Origin: JACCTU01 sp963848525
Lineage (GTDB): Bacteria > Actinomycetota > Thermoleophilia > Gaiellales > Gaiellaceae
DNA length: 64,000 nt
Direction: 5' to 3'
Assembly: GCA_963848525.1 (NCBI GenBank)
Contig: CAWKDZ010000002.1
Span: forward strand, 868,001-932,000
Shown: in pieces, positions 1-8,487 of the stretch
How positions within the stretch are numbered: position 1 is the stretch's first letter
Layout: every line of letters begins with the position of its first letter
Notes under the pieces: generated by a model
What the model saw: only the letters and a program-made list of their open reading frames with translations
The model's database searches: none
What the model was told of the DNA's origin: nothing
Position numbers and translations under genes: made by a program

Positions 1-2
1 TG

Positions 3-422
3 CTCTTCTTCCTCTGGCTGCTCGGCAGCCTGCGTGAGGCGCTCGTCGAGGCGGAAGGCGGGGCTGCGCGCCTGGCCTCGATCGCCTTCGCGAGCGGCAT
101 CGCGGTCTCGATCGCGCTGCTGTTCACGTACCTGCCGCACGCACAGGCGGCGTTCGACCACGCGAACACGTCGGCCACCGGCGTCGAGGCGCTCGTCCGC
201 GTCGGGGACTCCTTCTTCGGCGGGGCCGTGCTCTTCTCGATCCCGCTGCTCGCCGCAACCGGGCTGGCGATCCTCCGCTTCGGCGGGCTTCCCCGCTGGC
301 TGGCCTGGTTCAGCTTCGTGCTCGCGCTCGTGATGGCGATTCCGACGCTCGGCTTCTTCGGCCTGGTCATCGGGCTGCCCGTCTGGACACTCGCCGTCTC
401 GGTGCTGCTCTACCGGCGCTGA
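3..422 (+). CDS. Hypothetical multi-pass membrane protein, C-terminal part (cut by window edge)
   Basis: An open frame runs from the window edge to a TGA at 420-422, giving about 139 residues with at least three hydrophobic segments. The last two are separated by a short basic loop (GGLPRWLAW), and the protein ends in LLYRR, typical of a cytoplasmic positive tail. The 5' end lies outside the window, so full length and family cannot be judged. I do not recognise a specific family. It is followed within 16 bases by the LtrA-like gene on the same strand. Confidence 0.6.
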   Translation, partial: LFFLWLLGSLREALVEAEGGAARLASIAFASGIAVSIALLFTYLPHAQAAFDHANTSATGVEALVRVGDSFFGGAVLFSIPLLAATGLAILRFGGLPRWLAWFSFVLALVMAIPTLGFFGLVIGLPVWTLAVSVLLYRR

Positions 423-424
423 CG

Positions 425-430
425 TAGGGT
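425..430 (+). promoter_or_regulatory. -10-like TAGGGT hexamer for a probable leaderless transcript
   Basis: TAGGGT ends 7 nt before the GTG of the LtrA-like gene, and there is no Shine-Dalgarno sequence between them. The spacing suits a transcript that starts at or next to the start codon. No good -35 is visible. Confidence 0.35.
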
Positions 431-437
431 CGGCGAG

Positions 438-1583
438 GTGGCCGACGAGCCCACCCCCGAGCACGAGGTCACCCCGCTCGAGCTCTTCTTCGACCTGGTC
501 TTCGTGTTCGCGATGACGCAGGTCACTGTCCTGCTGGCAGACGACCCGACGTGGGCGGGCGTGCTGCGGGGGATGCTCGTCCTCGCCGCGCTCTGGTGGG
601 CGTGGACCGTCTACGCGTGGTTGACCAGCACGATGGACGTCGACGAAGGCGGCGTCCGGCTGGCGATGCTCGCCTCGATGGGGGCGATGCTCGTCGTCGC
701 GCTCGCGGTACCGGGTGCGTTCGGCGACGACGCCGTGTTGTTCGGTGTCTCGTACCTGCTCGTCCGCCTCCTCCACCTCGTCCTCTCCGCGCTCGTCGGC
801 CGCGACGACCCCGACCGCCTCAGCGCGCTGCTCAGGTTCGCGCCCACGTCGATCATCGGACCCTCGCTGCTCGTGCTTGCCGGCTTCCTCGAAGGAGACG
901 CGCGCATCGGCGTGTGGGTGGTCGCGCTCGCGATCGACTACCTCGGCCCGGTCACGATCGGCGTCGGCGGCGGCTGGCGGGTGGCGCCCGAGCACTTCGC
1001 CGAGCGCCACGGGCTGATCGTCCTGATCGCGCTCGGCGAGTCGATCATCGCGATCGGCGTCGGCGCCGGGTTCGAGCTGGAGGCGGGAGTGATCGTAGGC
1101 GCCGTGCTCGGGATCGTCGTGGTCTCGGCGCTCTGGTGGCTCTACTTCGACGTGGCCGCGATCTTCGCGCGCAGGCGGCTGATGCAGGCGGAGGGCCTCG
1201 AGCTGCACTACCTCGCGCTGGCGTACAGCTACCTCCACCTGCCGATGGTCGCCGGCGTCGTCCTCTTCGCCCTCGGGCTGAAGACGACGCTCGACCACTT
1301 CGGAGAGGCGCTCGACGCCGTGCCCGCAGTGGCGCTCTGCGGCGGCACCGCGCTCTACCTGCTCGGACACATCGCGTTCCTCTTCCGAACCACCGGCCGG
1401 ATCTTCCGGCGGCGCACGATCGGCGCGGTCGCGCTGCTCGCGCTCGTTCCCGTGGCGCTCGTGGTCCCGGCACTGGCGGCGCTCGCGCTCGTAGGCGCCG
1501 TCTGCTCGTTCGTGGTGGCGTACGAGGCGATCCGCTACCGCACCGACCGAGTCCGGGTGCGGCACCCCGAGCTCGCGGCGTAA
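438..1583 (+). CDS. Low temperature requirement protein A (LtrA) family membrane protein
   Basis: 381 residues from a GTG start. The N-terminal PLELFFDLVFVFAMTQV (about residues 13-29) is the hallmark of the LtrA family, and the rest is a series of roughly ten hydrophobic helices, as expected for this integral membrane family. LtrA was named from a Listeria low-temperature phenotype, but the molecular function is not established and no substrate can be assigned here. The gene ends two bases before the stop codon of the convergent malate synthase gene, so the two transcription units meet tail to tail with no visible terminator. Confidence 0.85.
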   Translation: MADEPTPEHEVTPLELFFDLVFVFAMTQVTVLLADDPTWAGVLRGMLVLAALWWAWTVYAWLTSTMDVDEGGVRLAMLASMGAMLVVALAVPGAFGDDAVLFGVSYLLVRLLHLVLSALVGRDDPDRLSALLRFAPTSIIGPSLLVLAGFLEGDARIGVWVVALAIDYLGPVTIGVGGGWRVAPEHFAERHGLIVLIALGESIIAIGVGAGFELEAGVIVGAVLGIVVVSALWWLYFDVAAIFARRRLMQAEGLELHYLALAYSYLHLPMVAGVVLFALGLKTTLDHFGEALDAVPAVALCGGTALYLLGHIAFLFRTTGRIFRRRTIGAVALLALVPVALVVPALAALALVGAVCSFVVAYEAIRYRTDRVRVRHPELAA

Positions 1584-1584
1584 G

Positions 1585-3051
1585 TCACGGCAAGCGGTCG
1601 TATGCCGCGAGCGTGAGGAAGTCGACGAAGTCGTCCGAGAGCGCGACCTGCTCGAAGACCTGGCGCGCGTCGGGCGCCTCCTCGCCGAGCTCGTCCGCCA
1701 TCGCCTCGCGGACCTGCTCGCGCGTGAAGATCCCGGCCTGGACCCACTGCCAGACCTGCGAGCGAGAGATCTCCGCGGTCGCGACGTCCTCCATCAGGTT
1801 CTCGATCGCCGCGGCGCCGGTGCCGTGCAGCCACGCGTCGAGGTAGCGAACCCCGACGCGCACGTTCAGCCGTAGCCCCGCGTCGCTCACCTCGCCGCCG
1901 GGCACGCGCAGGTCGAGCAGCGCCTCGGCCGGCACCTCGACGTCCTCGCGCGTGACGTCGAGCTGGTTCGGCCGCTCGAACTGCTCGAACGCGACCGGGA
2001 CGAGATCGGGGTGCGCGACCCAGGTGCCGTCGAAGCCGTCCCCGGCCTCGCGCACCTTGTCCTCCTTCACCTTCGCGAGCGCGACCTCGTTCACCTCCGG
2101 GTCGCGCCGCGACGGGATGAACGCCGCCATGCCGCCGATCGCGTGCGCGCCGCGGCGGTGGCACGTGCGCACGAGCAGCTCGGTGTACGCGCGCATGAAC
2201 GGCACCGTCATCGTCACCTGCGGCCGGTCGGGCAGGACGTCGCCGTGCGCGTGCAGCTTCTTGATCAGGCTGAAGATGTAGTCCCAGCGGCCGGCGTTCA
2301 GCGCGGTGATGTGGTCGCGGAGCTCGTGGAGGATCTCGTCCATCTCGAACGCCGCGAGGACGGTCTCGATCAGCACCGTCGCGCGGATCGAGCCGCGCGG
2401 CAGGCCGAGCTCGTCCTCGGCGAGGACGAACGCCTTGCTCCACAGCCGCGCCTCGCGGTGCCCCTCGAGCTTCGGGAGGTAGAAGTACGGCCCGCTCCCG
2501 CGCTCGAGCTGCTCGCGCGCGTTGTGGAAGACGCAGAGGCCGAAGTCGAACAGGCTCGCGGACACGGGCTCGCCGTCGACCAGCACGTGCCGCTCCGGCA
2601 GGTGCCACCCGCGCGGCCGCACGACCAGCGTCGCGATCTCGTCGTTCAGCGCGTACGACTTCTCGCCGGTGTCGAGCGAGATCGTGCGGCGCACGGCGTC
2701 GTGGACGTTCCGCTGACCGTCGACGACGTTCGCCCACGTCGGCGAGCAGGCGTCCTCGAAGTCCGCCATGAAGATGCGCGCGCCCGAGTTGAGCGCGTTG
2801 ATCATCATCTTCCGCTCGACCGGGCCGGTGATCTCGACGCGGCGGTCCTGGAGGTCGGCCGGCGCGGGTCTCACGCGCCAGTCGCCCTCGCGCACGTCCC
2901 GCGTCTCGGCGAGGAAGTCCGGCCGCTCGCCCGCGTCGAGCCGGGCCTGCCGCTCCGCGCGGGCGGCGAGCAGCTCGCGCCGCTCGCCGCCGAGCTCACG
3001 CTGGAGGCGCTCGACGAACGCGAGCGCCTCCGGCGTCAGGACGTCGTTCAA
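1585..3051 (-). CDS. aceB: Malate synthase A
   Basis: Condenses glyoxylate and acetyl-CoA to malate, the second step of the glyoxylate shunt, in the cytosol. 488 residues, close to the usual 510-540 for the A form. The signature RDHITALNAGRWDYIF lies at about 245-260, and YLDAWLHGTG followed by NLMEDVATAEISR near the C-terminus is the region carrying the catalytic Asp of the family. I chose the TTG at 3051 because it overlaps the isocitrate lyase stop (TTGA) and the downstream protein matches the family start. Translational coupling to aceA is therefore likely. Confidence 0.93.
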   Translation of the reverse strand: MNDVLTPEALAFVERLQRELGGERRELLAARAERQARLDAGERPDFLAETRDVREGDWRVRPAPADLQDRRVEITGPVERKMMINALNSGARIFMADFEDACSPTWANVVDGQRNVHDAVRRTISLDTGEKSYALNDEIATLVVRPRGWHLPERHVLVDGEPVSASLFDFGLCVFHNAREQLERGSGPYFYLPKLEGHREARLWSKAFVLAEDELGLPRGSIRATVLIETVLAAFEMDEILHELRDHITALNAGRWDYIFSLIKKLHAHGDVLPDRPQVTMTVPFMRAYTELLVRTCHRRGAHAIGGMAAFIPSRRDPEVNEVALAKVKEDKVREAGDGFDGTWVAHPDLVPVAFEQFERPNQLDVTREDVEVPAEALLDLRVPGGEVSDAGLRLNVRVGVRYLDAWLHGTGAAAIENLMEDVATAEISRSQVWQWVQAGIFTREQVREAMADELGEEAPDARQVFEQVALSDDFVDFLTLAAYDRLP

Positions 3052-4358
3052 ACCGTCGTGAACTGCGCCTCTTCGGTCGAGCCCTCGAGCGCGCGCGTCG
3101 ACGCCTCGCCGCCCGTGACCGCGTCGAGCACGCCGTCGAAGTAGCCGGCCCCGACCTCGCGCTGGTGGCGCGTCGCCGTGTAGCCGGACTCCTCGAGTGC
3201 GAACTCGCGCTCCTGCAGCTCGACGTAGGCGGACATTCCGCTCCGAGCGTAGCCGCGCGCCAGCTCGAACATCGACTCGTTGAGCGCGTGGAAGCCGGCG
3301 AGCGTGACGAACTGGAAGCGGTAGCCCATCGACCCGAGCTCCTGCTGGAACGAGGCGATCTGCGCGTCGGACAGGTGCTGCCGCCAGTTGAACGAGGGCG
3401 AGCAGTTGTACGCGAGCAGCTTGCGCGGGTGGCGCTGGTGAATCGCGTCGGCAAACCGCCGCGCCTCCTCGAGGTCCGGCGTCGAGGTCTCGAACCAGAT
3501 CACGTCGGCGTACGGCGCGTACGCGAGCGAGCGCGCGATCGCGGGCTCGAGGCCGTCGCGTACGCGGAAGAACCCTTCCGCGGTGCGCTCGCCGGTCAGG
3601 AACTCGGCGTCGGCCGGGTCGGCGTCGCTCGTCAGCAGCCTGGCGCTGAGCGCGTCGGTGCGCGAGACGAGCACCGTCGGCACGCCGAGCACGTCGGACG
3701 CGAGCCGCGCGCCGACGAGCGTGCGCACGAACTGCGACGTCGGCACGAGCACCTTGCCGCCGAGATGTCCGCACTTCTTCTCGGACGCGAGCTGGTCCTC
3801 GAAGTGGACGCCCGCGGCCCCCGCCTCGATCATCGACTTCATCAGCTCGAACGCGTGCAGCGGACCGCCGAAGCCGGCCTCGGCGTCGGCGACGATCGGC
3901 GCGAGCCAGTCGATCGACCCGTCGTCCTCCGCCCACGCGATCTGGTCGGCGCGCAGGAGCGCGCTGTTCAGCCGGCGCACCAGCGCGGGTGCGCTGTTCG
4001 ACGGGTAGAGGCTCTGGTCGGGGTAGGTGTTCCCGCTCAGGTTCGCATCCGCGGCGACCTGCCAGCCGGAGAGGTAGATCGCCTTGAGGCCGGCCTTGAT
4101 CATCTGCACGGCCTGGCCGCCGGTCATCGCCCCGAGCGCGGCCACGTAGTCCTCGGTCGTCAGCAGCCGCCAGAGCCGCTCGGCGCCGAGCCGCGCGAGC
4201 GAGTGCTCGAGCTGGAGCGAGCCGCGCAGCCGCACGACCTGCTCGGGCGAGTACGGCCGGCGGATCCCCTGCCAGCGCTCGTCGGCCTCCCAGTCGGCCG
4301 CGAGGCGCTCGGCCTCCTCCTGGATCCGAGCCTTGGGGTCGATCGGGATTGGATGCAC
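3048..4358 (-). CDS. aceA: Isocitrate lyase
   Basis: Cleaves isocitrate to succinate and glyoxylate, the first glyoxylate-shunt step. 436 residues, normal for the bacterial type. The active-site motif KKCGH is at 194-198 with Cys196 as the catalytic cysteine. DAEAGFGGPLHAFEL at about 158-172 supplies the metal-binding Asp region. The ATG is preceded by AAAGGAG about 9 nt upstream. It is first in a two-gene operon with malate synthase, which overlaps its stop codon. This pairing means the host can grow on acetate or on acetyl-CoA-yielding substrates such as those handled by the acyl-CoA genes at the right of the window. Confidence 0.96.
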   Translation of the reverse strand: MHPIPIDPKARIQEEAERLAADWEADERWQGIRRPYSPEQVVRLRGSLQLEHSLARLGAERLWRLLTTEDYVAALGAMTGGQAVQMIKAGLKAIYLSGWQVAADANLSGNTYPDQSLYPSNSAPALVRRLNSALLRADQIAWAEDDGSIDWLAPIVADAEAGFGGPLHAFELMKSMIEAGAAGVHFEDQLASEKKCGHLGGKVLVPTSQFVRTLVGARLASDVLGVPTVLVSRTDALSARLLTSDADPADAEFLTGERTAEGFFRVRDGLEPAIARSLAYAPYADVIWFETSTPDLEEARRFADAIHQRHPRKLLAYNCSPSFNWRQHLSDAQIASFQQELGSMGYRFQFVTLAGFHALNESMFELARGYARSGMSAYVELQEREFALEESGYTATRHQREVGAGYFDGVLDAVTGGEASTRALEGSTEEAQFTTV

Positions 4359-4397
4359 GCAGACGCTCCTTTCGGGTCCAAAGTCCAGACGTTTCGG

Positions 4398-4427
4398 ATC
4401 CTAGATACGGAGTCGGACGGACGTCAA
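4398..4427 (-). promoter_or_regulatory. Promoter for aceA-aceB
   Basis: Read on the minus strand, TTGACG (4422-4427) and TAGGAT (4398-4403) are separated by 18 bp, close to a sigma-70-type consensus. The predicted transcript would start near 4390, leaving a leader of about 30 nt that contains the AAAGGAG ribosome site. Confidence 0.6.
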
Positions 4428-4539
4428 ACCCCGAACGGCCAGGTTTCGGATCCAGGACGACCCAGTACCAAGGCCTAACCCGGGCTTTGCCCGCCGGGTC
4501 GTAGCTTGGGCGGCACAGCTACCCAGGAGGCTCGAAACC

Positions 4540-4929
4540 ATGTTGAAAACCGTGCTCGCCACCACCGCCGCCGCAACGCTCGCGTTCGGCGCCCTCGCCT
4601 CGGGGGCAGCCGCCCGCGACGGCGAGCGGATCGTGACCAGGAACGGGACCTGCACGGCCGGCAGCCGCGTGACGATCAAGACCAAGCTCGACGACGGGCG
4701 GCTCGAGACGGAGGCCGAGGTCGACCAGAACCGGGTCGGACGGCTCTGGCGCGTCTCGCTCGTCCAGAACGGACGCACCGTCTTCACCGGCACGCGCCGG
4801 ACGAACGCGCGCAGCGGCTCGTTCGAGGTCAACCGGCTGCTGGCGAACCGCGCCGGCGTCGACCGGATCTCGTTCCGGGCGACCGCCGTCGCCGGCGGCG
4901 AGGTCTGTCGGGCCGCCCTCAGCTACTGA
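4540..4929 (+). CDS. Small secreted protein of unknown function
   Basis: 129 residues with a clear signal peptide (MLKTVLATTAAATLAFGAL, cleavage probably after GAAA near residue 25). The mature part is about 104 residues, mostly polar and beta-rich in appearance, with two cysteines (CTAG near 38 and GGEVCR near the end) that could form one disulfide. A strong AGGAGG lies about 9 nt before the ATG. It is divergent from aceA. I do not recognise the family. Confidence 0.75.
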   Translation: MLKTVLATTAAATLAFGALASGAAARDGERIVTRNGTCTAGSRVTIKTKLDDGRLETEAEVDQNRVGRLWRVSLVQNGRTVFTGTRRTNARSGSFEVNRLLANRAGVDRISFRATAVAGGEVCRAALSY

Positions 4930-4955
4930 CGACGCGTGGGGCCCTCGTGGCCCGG

Positions 4956-4961
4956 TAGGTT
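4956..4961 (+). promoter_or_regulatory. -10-like TAGGTT hexamer before the MFS gene
   Basis: TAGGTT ends 8 nt before the ATG at 4970 with no ribosome site between, the same arrangement as at 425, 45666 and 48589. This suggests leaderless transcription. Confidence 0.35.
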
Positions 4962-4969
4962 CCGCCGTC

Positions 4970-6415
4970 ATGGACGCGCCGGTCACGCCCGACCCGCGCC
5001 GCTGGCGCGCCCTCGCGCTCGTCTGCGTCGCGTTCTTCATGGTCGTGCTCGACGTCTCGATCGTCAACGTCGCCCTCCCCTCGGCGGCGGAAGACCTCGC
5101 GCTCTCGCAGGACGCGCTCCAGTGGGTCGTGACCGCCTACTCGCTCGCGTTCGGCGGCTTCCTGCTCCTCGGCGGGCGGGCGGCGGACGTGTTCGGCCGG
5201 CGCAAGGTGTTCATGATCGGAATGGCGGTCTTCACGTTCGGGTCGCTGATGTGCGGCTTCGCGGAGAGCGGCGCCTGGCTGATCGCCTTCCGCGCGCTGC
5301 AGGGGCTCGGCGGGGCGATCGTCTCGCCCGCGACGCTCGCGATCATCAACACCGCCTTCCGGCACGCCGACGCCGAGCGGAACAAGGCCTTCGGGATCTG
5401 GGGCGCCGTCGCAGGGAGCGGTGCCGCGGCCGGCGTGCTGCTCGGGGGCGTGCTGACCGAGTACCTCGGTTGGGAGTGGATCTTCTTCGTCAACGTTCCC
5501 GTCGGGATCGCGATCATCGCGCTGACGCCGACGCTCGTCTCGGAGGGCGTGGCCGAGGACGTGGAGCGCGAGACCGACCCGTTCGCGGCGCTGCTGGTGA
5601 CGGCCGGGCTCGTCTGCTTCGTCTACGCGATGTCCGAGGCGCCCGACGCCGGCTGGACGTCGCTCCAGACGATTGGGCTGACCGCGCTGAGCGCGGCCCT
5701 GATCGCGCTCTTCTTCTGGAAGGAGTCGCGCACGCACGCGCCGCTCGTCCCGCTCGGGCTCTTCCGGAAGCGGCCGGTGGCGGTCGCGAACGCGGTCGGC
5801 GCCTGTCTCGGCGGAGCGATCTTCGGCGGCTTCTTCTTGCTCACGCTCTACATGCAGCAGGTGCTCGGCTACTCGGCGCTCGAGGCGGGCATCGCATTCC
5901 TCGCCACCGCAGGGACGACGATCCCCGCCGCCGGTGCCGCGCAGGCGCTCGTGACGCGGGTCGGCGTCAAGCCGGTGATGGCCGTCGGCCTCGCGCTGAC
6001 CGCGTTCTCCTATCTCTGGTACACGCAGCTGCCGCCGGACGGGACGTTCTGGAGACACCTCTTCGTCCCGTACGTGCTGAGCGGGATCGGGCTCGCGTTC
6101 GTGTTCATCCCGGTCTCCCTGGCCGCGCTCTCGAACCTCGAGGAGCGGATCGCGGGCGTCGCGTCCGGCCTGCTGAACACCTCGCAGCAGCTCGGTGGCG
6201 CGCTGGGCGTCGCGATCGCGGCGACGATCGCGAACACGCACGCCGAGACGCTGCGGGCCGAAGGCTCGTCGGCCGCCGCGGCGCTCACCGGCGGCTTCAA
6301 CTGGGCGTTCTGGGTCGGCGCGATCTTCTCGATCGTCGGCCTCGTGGTCACGCTCGTCGTGCTCCGCCGTGACGACGTCCCCGCCGTGGCCGTGGCGCCC
6401 GGCGCCGCTTCGTAG
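4970..6415 (+). CDS. MFS transporter, DHA2 (EmrB/QacA) drug:H+ antiporter family
   Basis: 481 residues with about 14 predicted transmembrane helices, as in the 14-TM DHA2 family that exports drugs or metabolites using the proton gradient. VLDVSIVNVALPSAAEDL near residues 24-41 is the family's helix-1 motif. GRRKVFMIG near 80 is MFS motif A in the loop between helices 2 and 3. RALQGLGGAIVSPATLAII carries the helix-4/5 pattern. The substrate cannot be deduced. The stop codon (TAG, 6413-6415) is the first triplet of the large palindrome that follows, so the element supplies the end of this gene. Confidence 0.9.
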   Translation: MDAPVTPDPRRWRALALVCVAFFMVVLDVSIVNVALPSAAEDLALSQDALQWVVTAYSLAFGGFLLLGGRAADVFGRRKVFMIGMAVFTFGSLMCGFAESGAWLIAFRALQGLGGAIVSPATLAIINTAFRHADAERNKAFGIWGAVAGSGAAAGVLLGGVLTEYLGWEWIFFVNVPVGIAIIALTPTLVSEGVAEDVERETDPFAALLVTAGLVCFVYAMSEAPDAGWTSLQTIGLTALSAALIALFFWKESRTHAPLVPLGLFRKRPVAVANAVGACLGGAIFGGFFLLTLYMQQVLGYSALEAGIAFLATAGTTIPAAGAAQALVTRVGVKPVMAVGLALTAFSYLWYTQLPPDGTFWRHLFVPYVLSGIGLAFVFIPVSLAALSNLEERIAGVASGLLNTSQQLGGALGVAIAATIANTHAETLRAEGSSAAAALTGGFNWAFWVGAIFSIVGLVVTLVVLRRDDVPAVAVAPGAAS

Positions 6416-6580
6416 GAGGGCTTGGCGAAACGTGGTCTGTGCCGCCGGGCTGCGCTGCTCGCCCCGATGCCGCGTCCTCAGTCGCGCCCGTATCACTGCG
6501 GATACGAGCGCTCCCTGCGTCCTTGCCTCGGAACGACCATCGCACCCCGGCGACGAGCAACGTTCCACCAAGCCCTCCTA
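6413..6580. repeat. 168-bp imperfect palindrome with 21-bp near-perfect terminal inverted repeats (MITE-like)
   Basis: The outer arms 6413-6433 and 6560-6580 match at 19 of 21 positions when one is reverse-complemented (both begin TAGGAGGGCTTGG). Complementarity continues inward with mismatches and small gaps, and ends in a short hairpin, CGTATC (6489-6494) and GATACG (6501-6506), at the exact centre. No open reading frame of its own is convincing. The shape fits a miniature inverted-repeat element or a long RNA hairpin. No clear target duplication is visible at the ends. Confidence 0.7.
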
Positions 6581-6615
6581 GCCGCCATCCCTCGAACGAG
6601 GGTGCAGCGGCACCC

Positions 6616-7623
6616 ATGTGCGTGCGAAGCAGAACGCGAGAGCCCGTGACCCTCCGCCGCCTCCTGCTCGCAGCATTCCTGCTCGTCCTGGCCTCGACCG
6701 GCACCGCCGGCGCGGCCGTCGAGGGTGCCGCCGCGAGCTGGATCCGCGGCCCGAAGCGCGCCGTCGCCGGGAACGAGCTGAGGATCGAGGCTCGCGTCCC
6801 GAGCGGAACGCGCTGCTCGCTCGGCTTCAAGTACAAGAACGGCGTCGGCCAGAAGGGCCTGCGGCCGGCGACCGCGAAGAGCGGCAAGGCCGTCTGGCAG
6901 TGGAAGGTGCCGAAGTCGGCAGAGCCCGGGCCGGCACGGGCGACGGCCTCGTGCGGACGTCAGGGTCGCAGCTCGCTGACGATCATGGTCATCGGCGAGG
7001 TCATCCCCGCGACGATCGAGATCGTCAAGCAGGGGTTCTCGATCCGGCCGAGGCGCTACGGCAACGGCGCCGACTCGAGCTGGGGCGTGATCGTCAAGAA
7101 CACCTCACCCCAGTCGGACGCGATCGACGTCGTGATCCTCGCGAACTACGTCCTCCCCGACAACAAGCTGATCGGTTCGGCGACGGTGAAGGTCGGCCGG
7201 ATCGCGCGCCAGAGCGAGTACGCCGTCGGCGGCGACCTGGCGTTTCCCGGCGTGCCGCCGGTCGTCCGGCTCGAGATCGTCGTTCAGGTCGGCAGGAGCG
7301 CGCAGCTCCACAAGACGTTCCCCGCGATCGCGAACATCCGCGTCGTCTCCGACCGCACCGACTCGGCGGTCGTGGGCTCCGTCGAGGGAGAGGTCGTGAA
7401 CGACAACGCCTCGAAGACGATGGAGCGCTCGCAGCTCGGGGCCGTGGTGCTGGACGCCGGCGGCAACATCCTCGGCGGTCGCACCGGCTCCGCGTTCGCG
7501 TCGCTCCCGCCCGGCGCCCGCGAGTTCTTCAAGATCACCGGTATGCGGGCCGTCTCGTTCGACCAGGCAACGTCGGCGATCGTGTCGGTCACGCCGCAGT
7601 ACCGCGGCGAGCGGCTTCCCTAG
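6616..7623 (+). CDS. Secreted protein of unknown function
   Basis: About 335 residues from ATG 6616. GTG 6646 is an equally good start, and both give a signal peptide whose core is LLLAAFLLVLASTGTAGA. The mature protein has an N-terminal beta-rich region (residues about 40-125, with two cysteines) and a C-terminal region of about 190 residues. That region reads like a fibronectin/immunoglobulin-type beta-sandwich of the kind found in FxLYD-like proteins (VKNTSPQSDAIDVVILANY, GGRTGSAFASLPPGAREFF). Likely exported to the cell surface. It follows the large palindrome and is convergent with the ABC permease gene, whose stop lies 4 bases away. Function unknown. Confidence 0.7.
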   Translation: MCVRSRTREPVTLRRLLLAAFLLVLASTGTAGAAVEGAAASWIRGPKRAVAGNELRIEARVPSGTRCSLGFKYKNGVGQKGLRPATAKSGKAVWQWKVPKSAEPGPARATASCGRQGRSSLTIMVIGEVIPATIEIVKQGFSIRPRRYGNGADSSWGVIVKNTSPQSDAIDVVILANYVLPDNKLIGSATVKVGRIARQSEYAVGGDLAFPGVPPVVRLEIVVQVGRSAQLHKTFPAIANIRVVSDRTDSAVVGSVEGEVVNDNASKTMERSQLGAVVLDAGGNILGGRTGSAFASLPPGAREFFKITGMRAVSFDQATSAIVSVTPQYRGERLP

Positions 7624-7626
7624 CGC

Positions 7627-8487
7627 TCAGCCTCGCACCGCGCCGGCCGTGAGGCCGAACGCGACCTTGCGCTGCACCAGCGCGAAGAAGACGACGACGG
7701 GCAGCGAGGTCAGCGTCGCGCCGGCCATCAGCGGGCCCCAGTCGGTGCCGCGCCTGGTCGTGAACGACGCCAGCCAGACCTGGAGCGTCTGGTTCTCCTG
7801 GGAGCTGAGCAGGACGTACGCGAAGATGAACTCGTTCCACGCCTGCACGAACGCGAACACCGACGTCGCGACGAGCCCGGGCGCGATCAGCGGCACGAGG
7901 ATGCGCAGGAACGCGCCGAAGCGCGTGCAGCCGTCCACCATCGCGGCCTCCTCGAGGTCGCGCGGGATGCCGATCACGAAGCCTCGCAACGTCCAGACCG
8001 TGAACGGCAGCACGAACGTCAGGTACGTGATGATCACGCCGGTCAGGCGGTCGACCTGGTCGGCGCGCGCGAGGAGGACGTAGAGCGGGATGATCAGCGC
8101 GGTGATCGGGATCATCTGCACGCCGATGATCACGATGATGAACGCGCGCCTGCCGTAGAAGCGAAAGCGGGCGATCGCGAGCGCGGCGAGGAAGCCGATC
8201 GCGAGCGAGAGCACGACGACGACGGCGACGACGATCACGCTGTTCTGGACGTTGTCCCAGAAGTACGGCCGGTGGACCGCGTCGTCGAAGTTCGAGAGCG
8301 TCGCGGGCGACGGGACCCACTTGGGGTCGAGGCGCAGGATGTCCCGCCCAGGCTTGAACGCCGTCGAGACCATCCAGTAGACCGGGAACACCATCACGAA
8401 GAACACGACGAGACCGATCGAGTTCGCGATCAGCCGCTGTCGGCGGCGGCGGTTGCGGACGTCGAAGTACGCGACGAACGTGCTCAT
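7627..8487 (-). CDS. Carbohydrate ABC transporter permease (MalG/DasC-like)
   Basis: 286 residues with six hydrophobic helices. The cytoplasmic EAA loop reads EEAAMVDGCTRFGAFLRILV, which docks the ATPase. This is the inner-membrane subunit that follows the MalF-type permease in CUT1 sugar importers. Its start overlaps the upstream permease stop by four bases, so the two are translationally coupled. It is last in the minus-strand amino-sugar operon. No ATPase gene is present nearby, as in actinobacterial CUT1 systems that share the MsiK ATPase encoded elsewhere. Confidence 0.9.
   Translation of the reverse strand: MSTFVAYFDVRNRRRRQRLIANSIGLVVFFVMVFPVYWMVSTAFKPGRDILRLDPKWVPSPATLSNFDDAVHRPYFWDNVQNSVIVVAVVVVLSLAIGFLAALAIARFRFYGRRAFIIVIIGVQMIPITALIIPLYVLLARADQVDRLTGVIITYLTFVLPFTVWTLRGFVIGIPRDLEEAAMVDGCTRFGAFLRILVPLIAPGLVATSVFAFVQAWNEFIFAYVLLSSQENQTLQVWLASFTTRRGTDWGPLMAGATLTSLPVVVFFALVQRKVAFGLTAGAVRG

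Noticed and set aside
3165..4478. 437-codon plus-strand frame opposite isocitrate lyase
   Set aside because: Shadow of aceA. The minus-strand product has the KKCGH active site and a ribosome site.
4919..6571. Long open frame (550 codons) on the minus strand opposite the MFS gene
   Set aside because: Arg/Glu/Asp/Pro-rich composition with no domain, mirroring the codon pattern of the real gene on the other strand. A GC-rich shadow frame.
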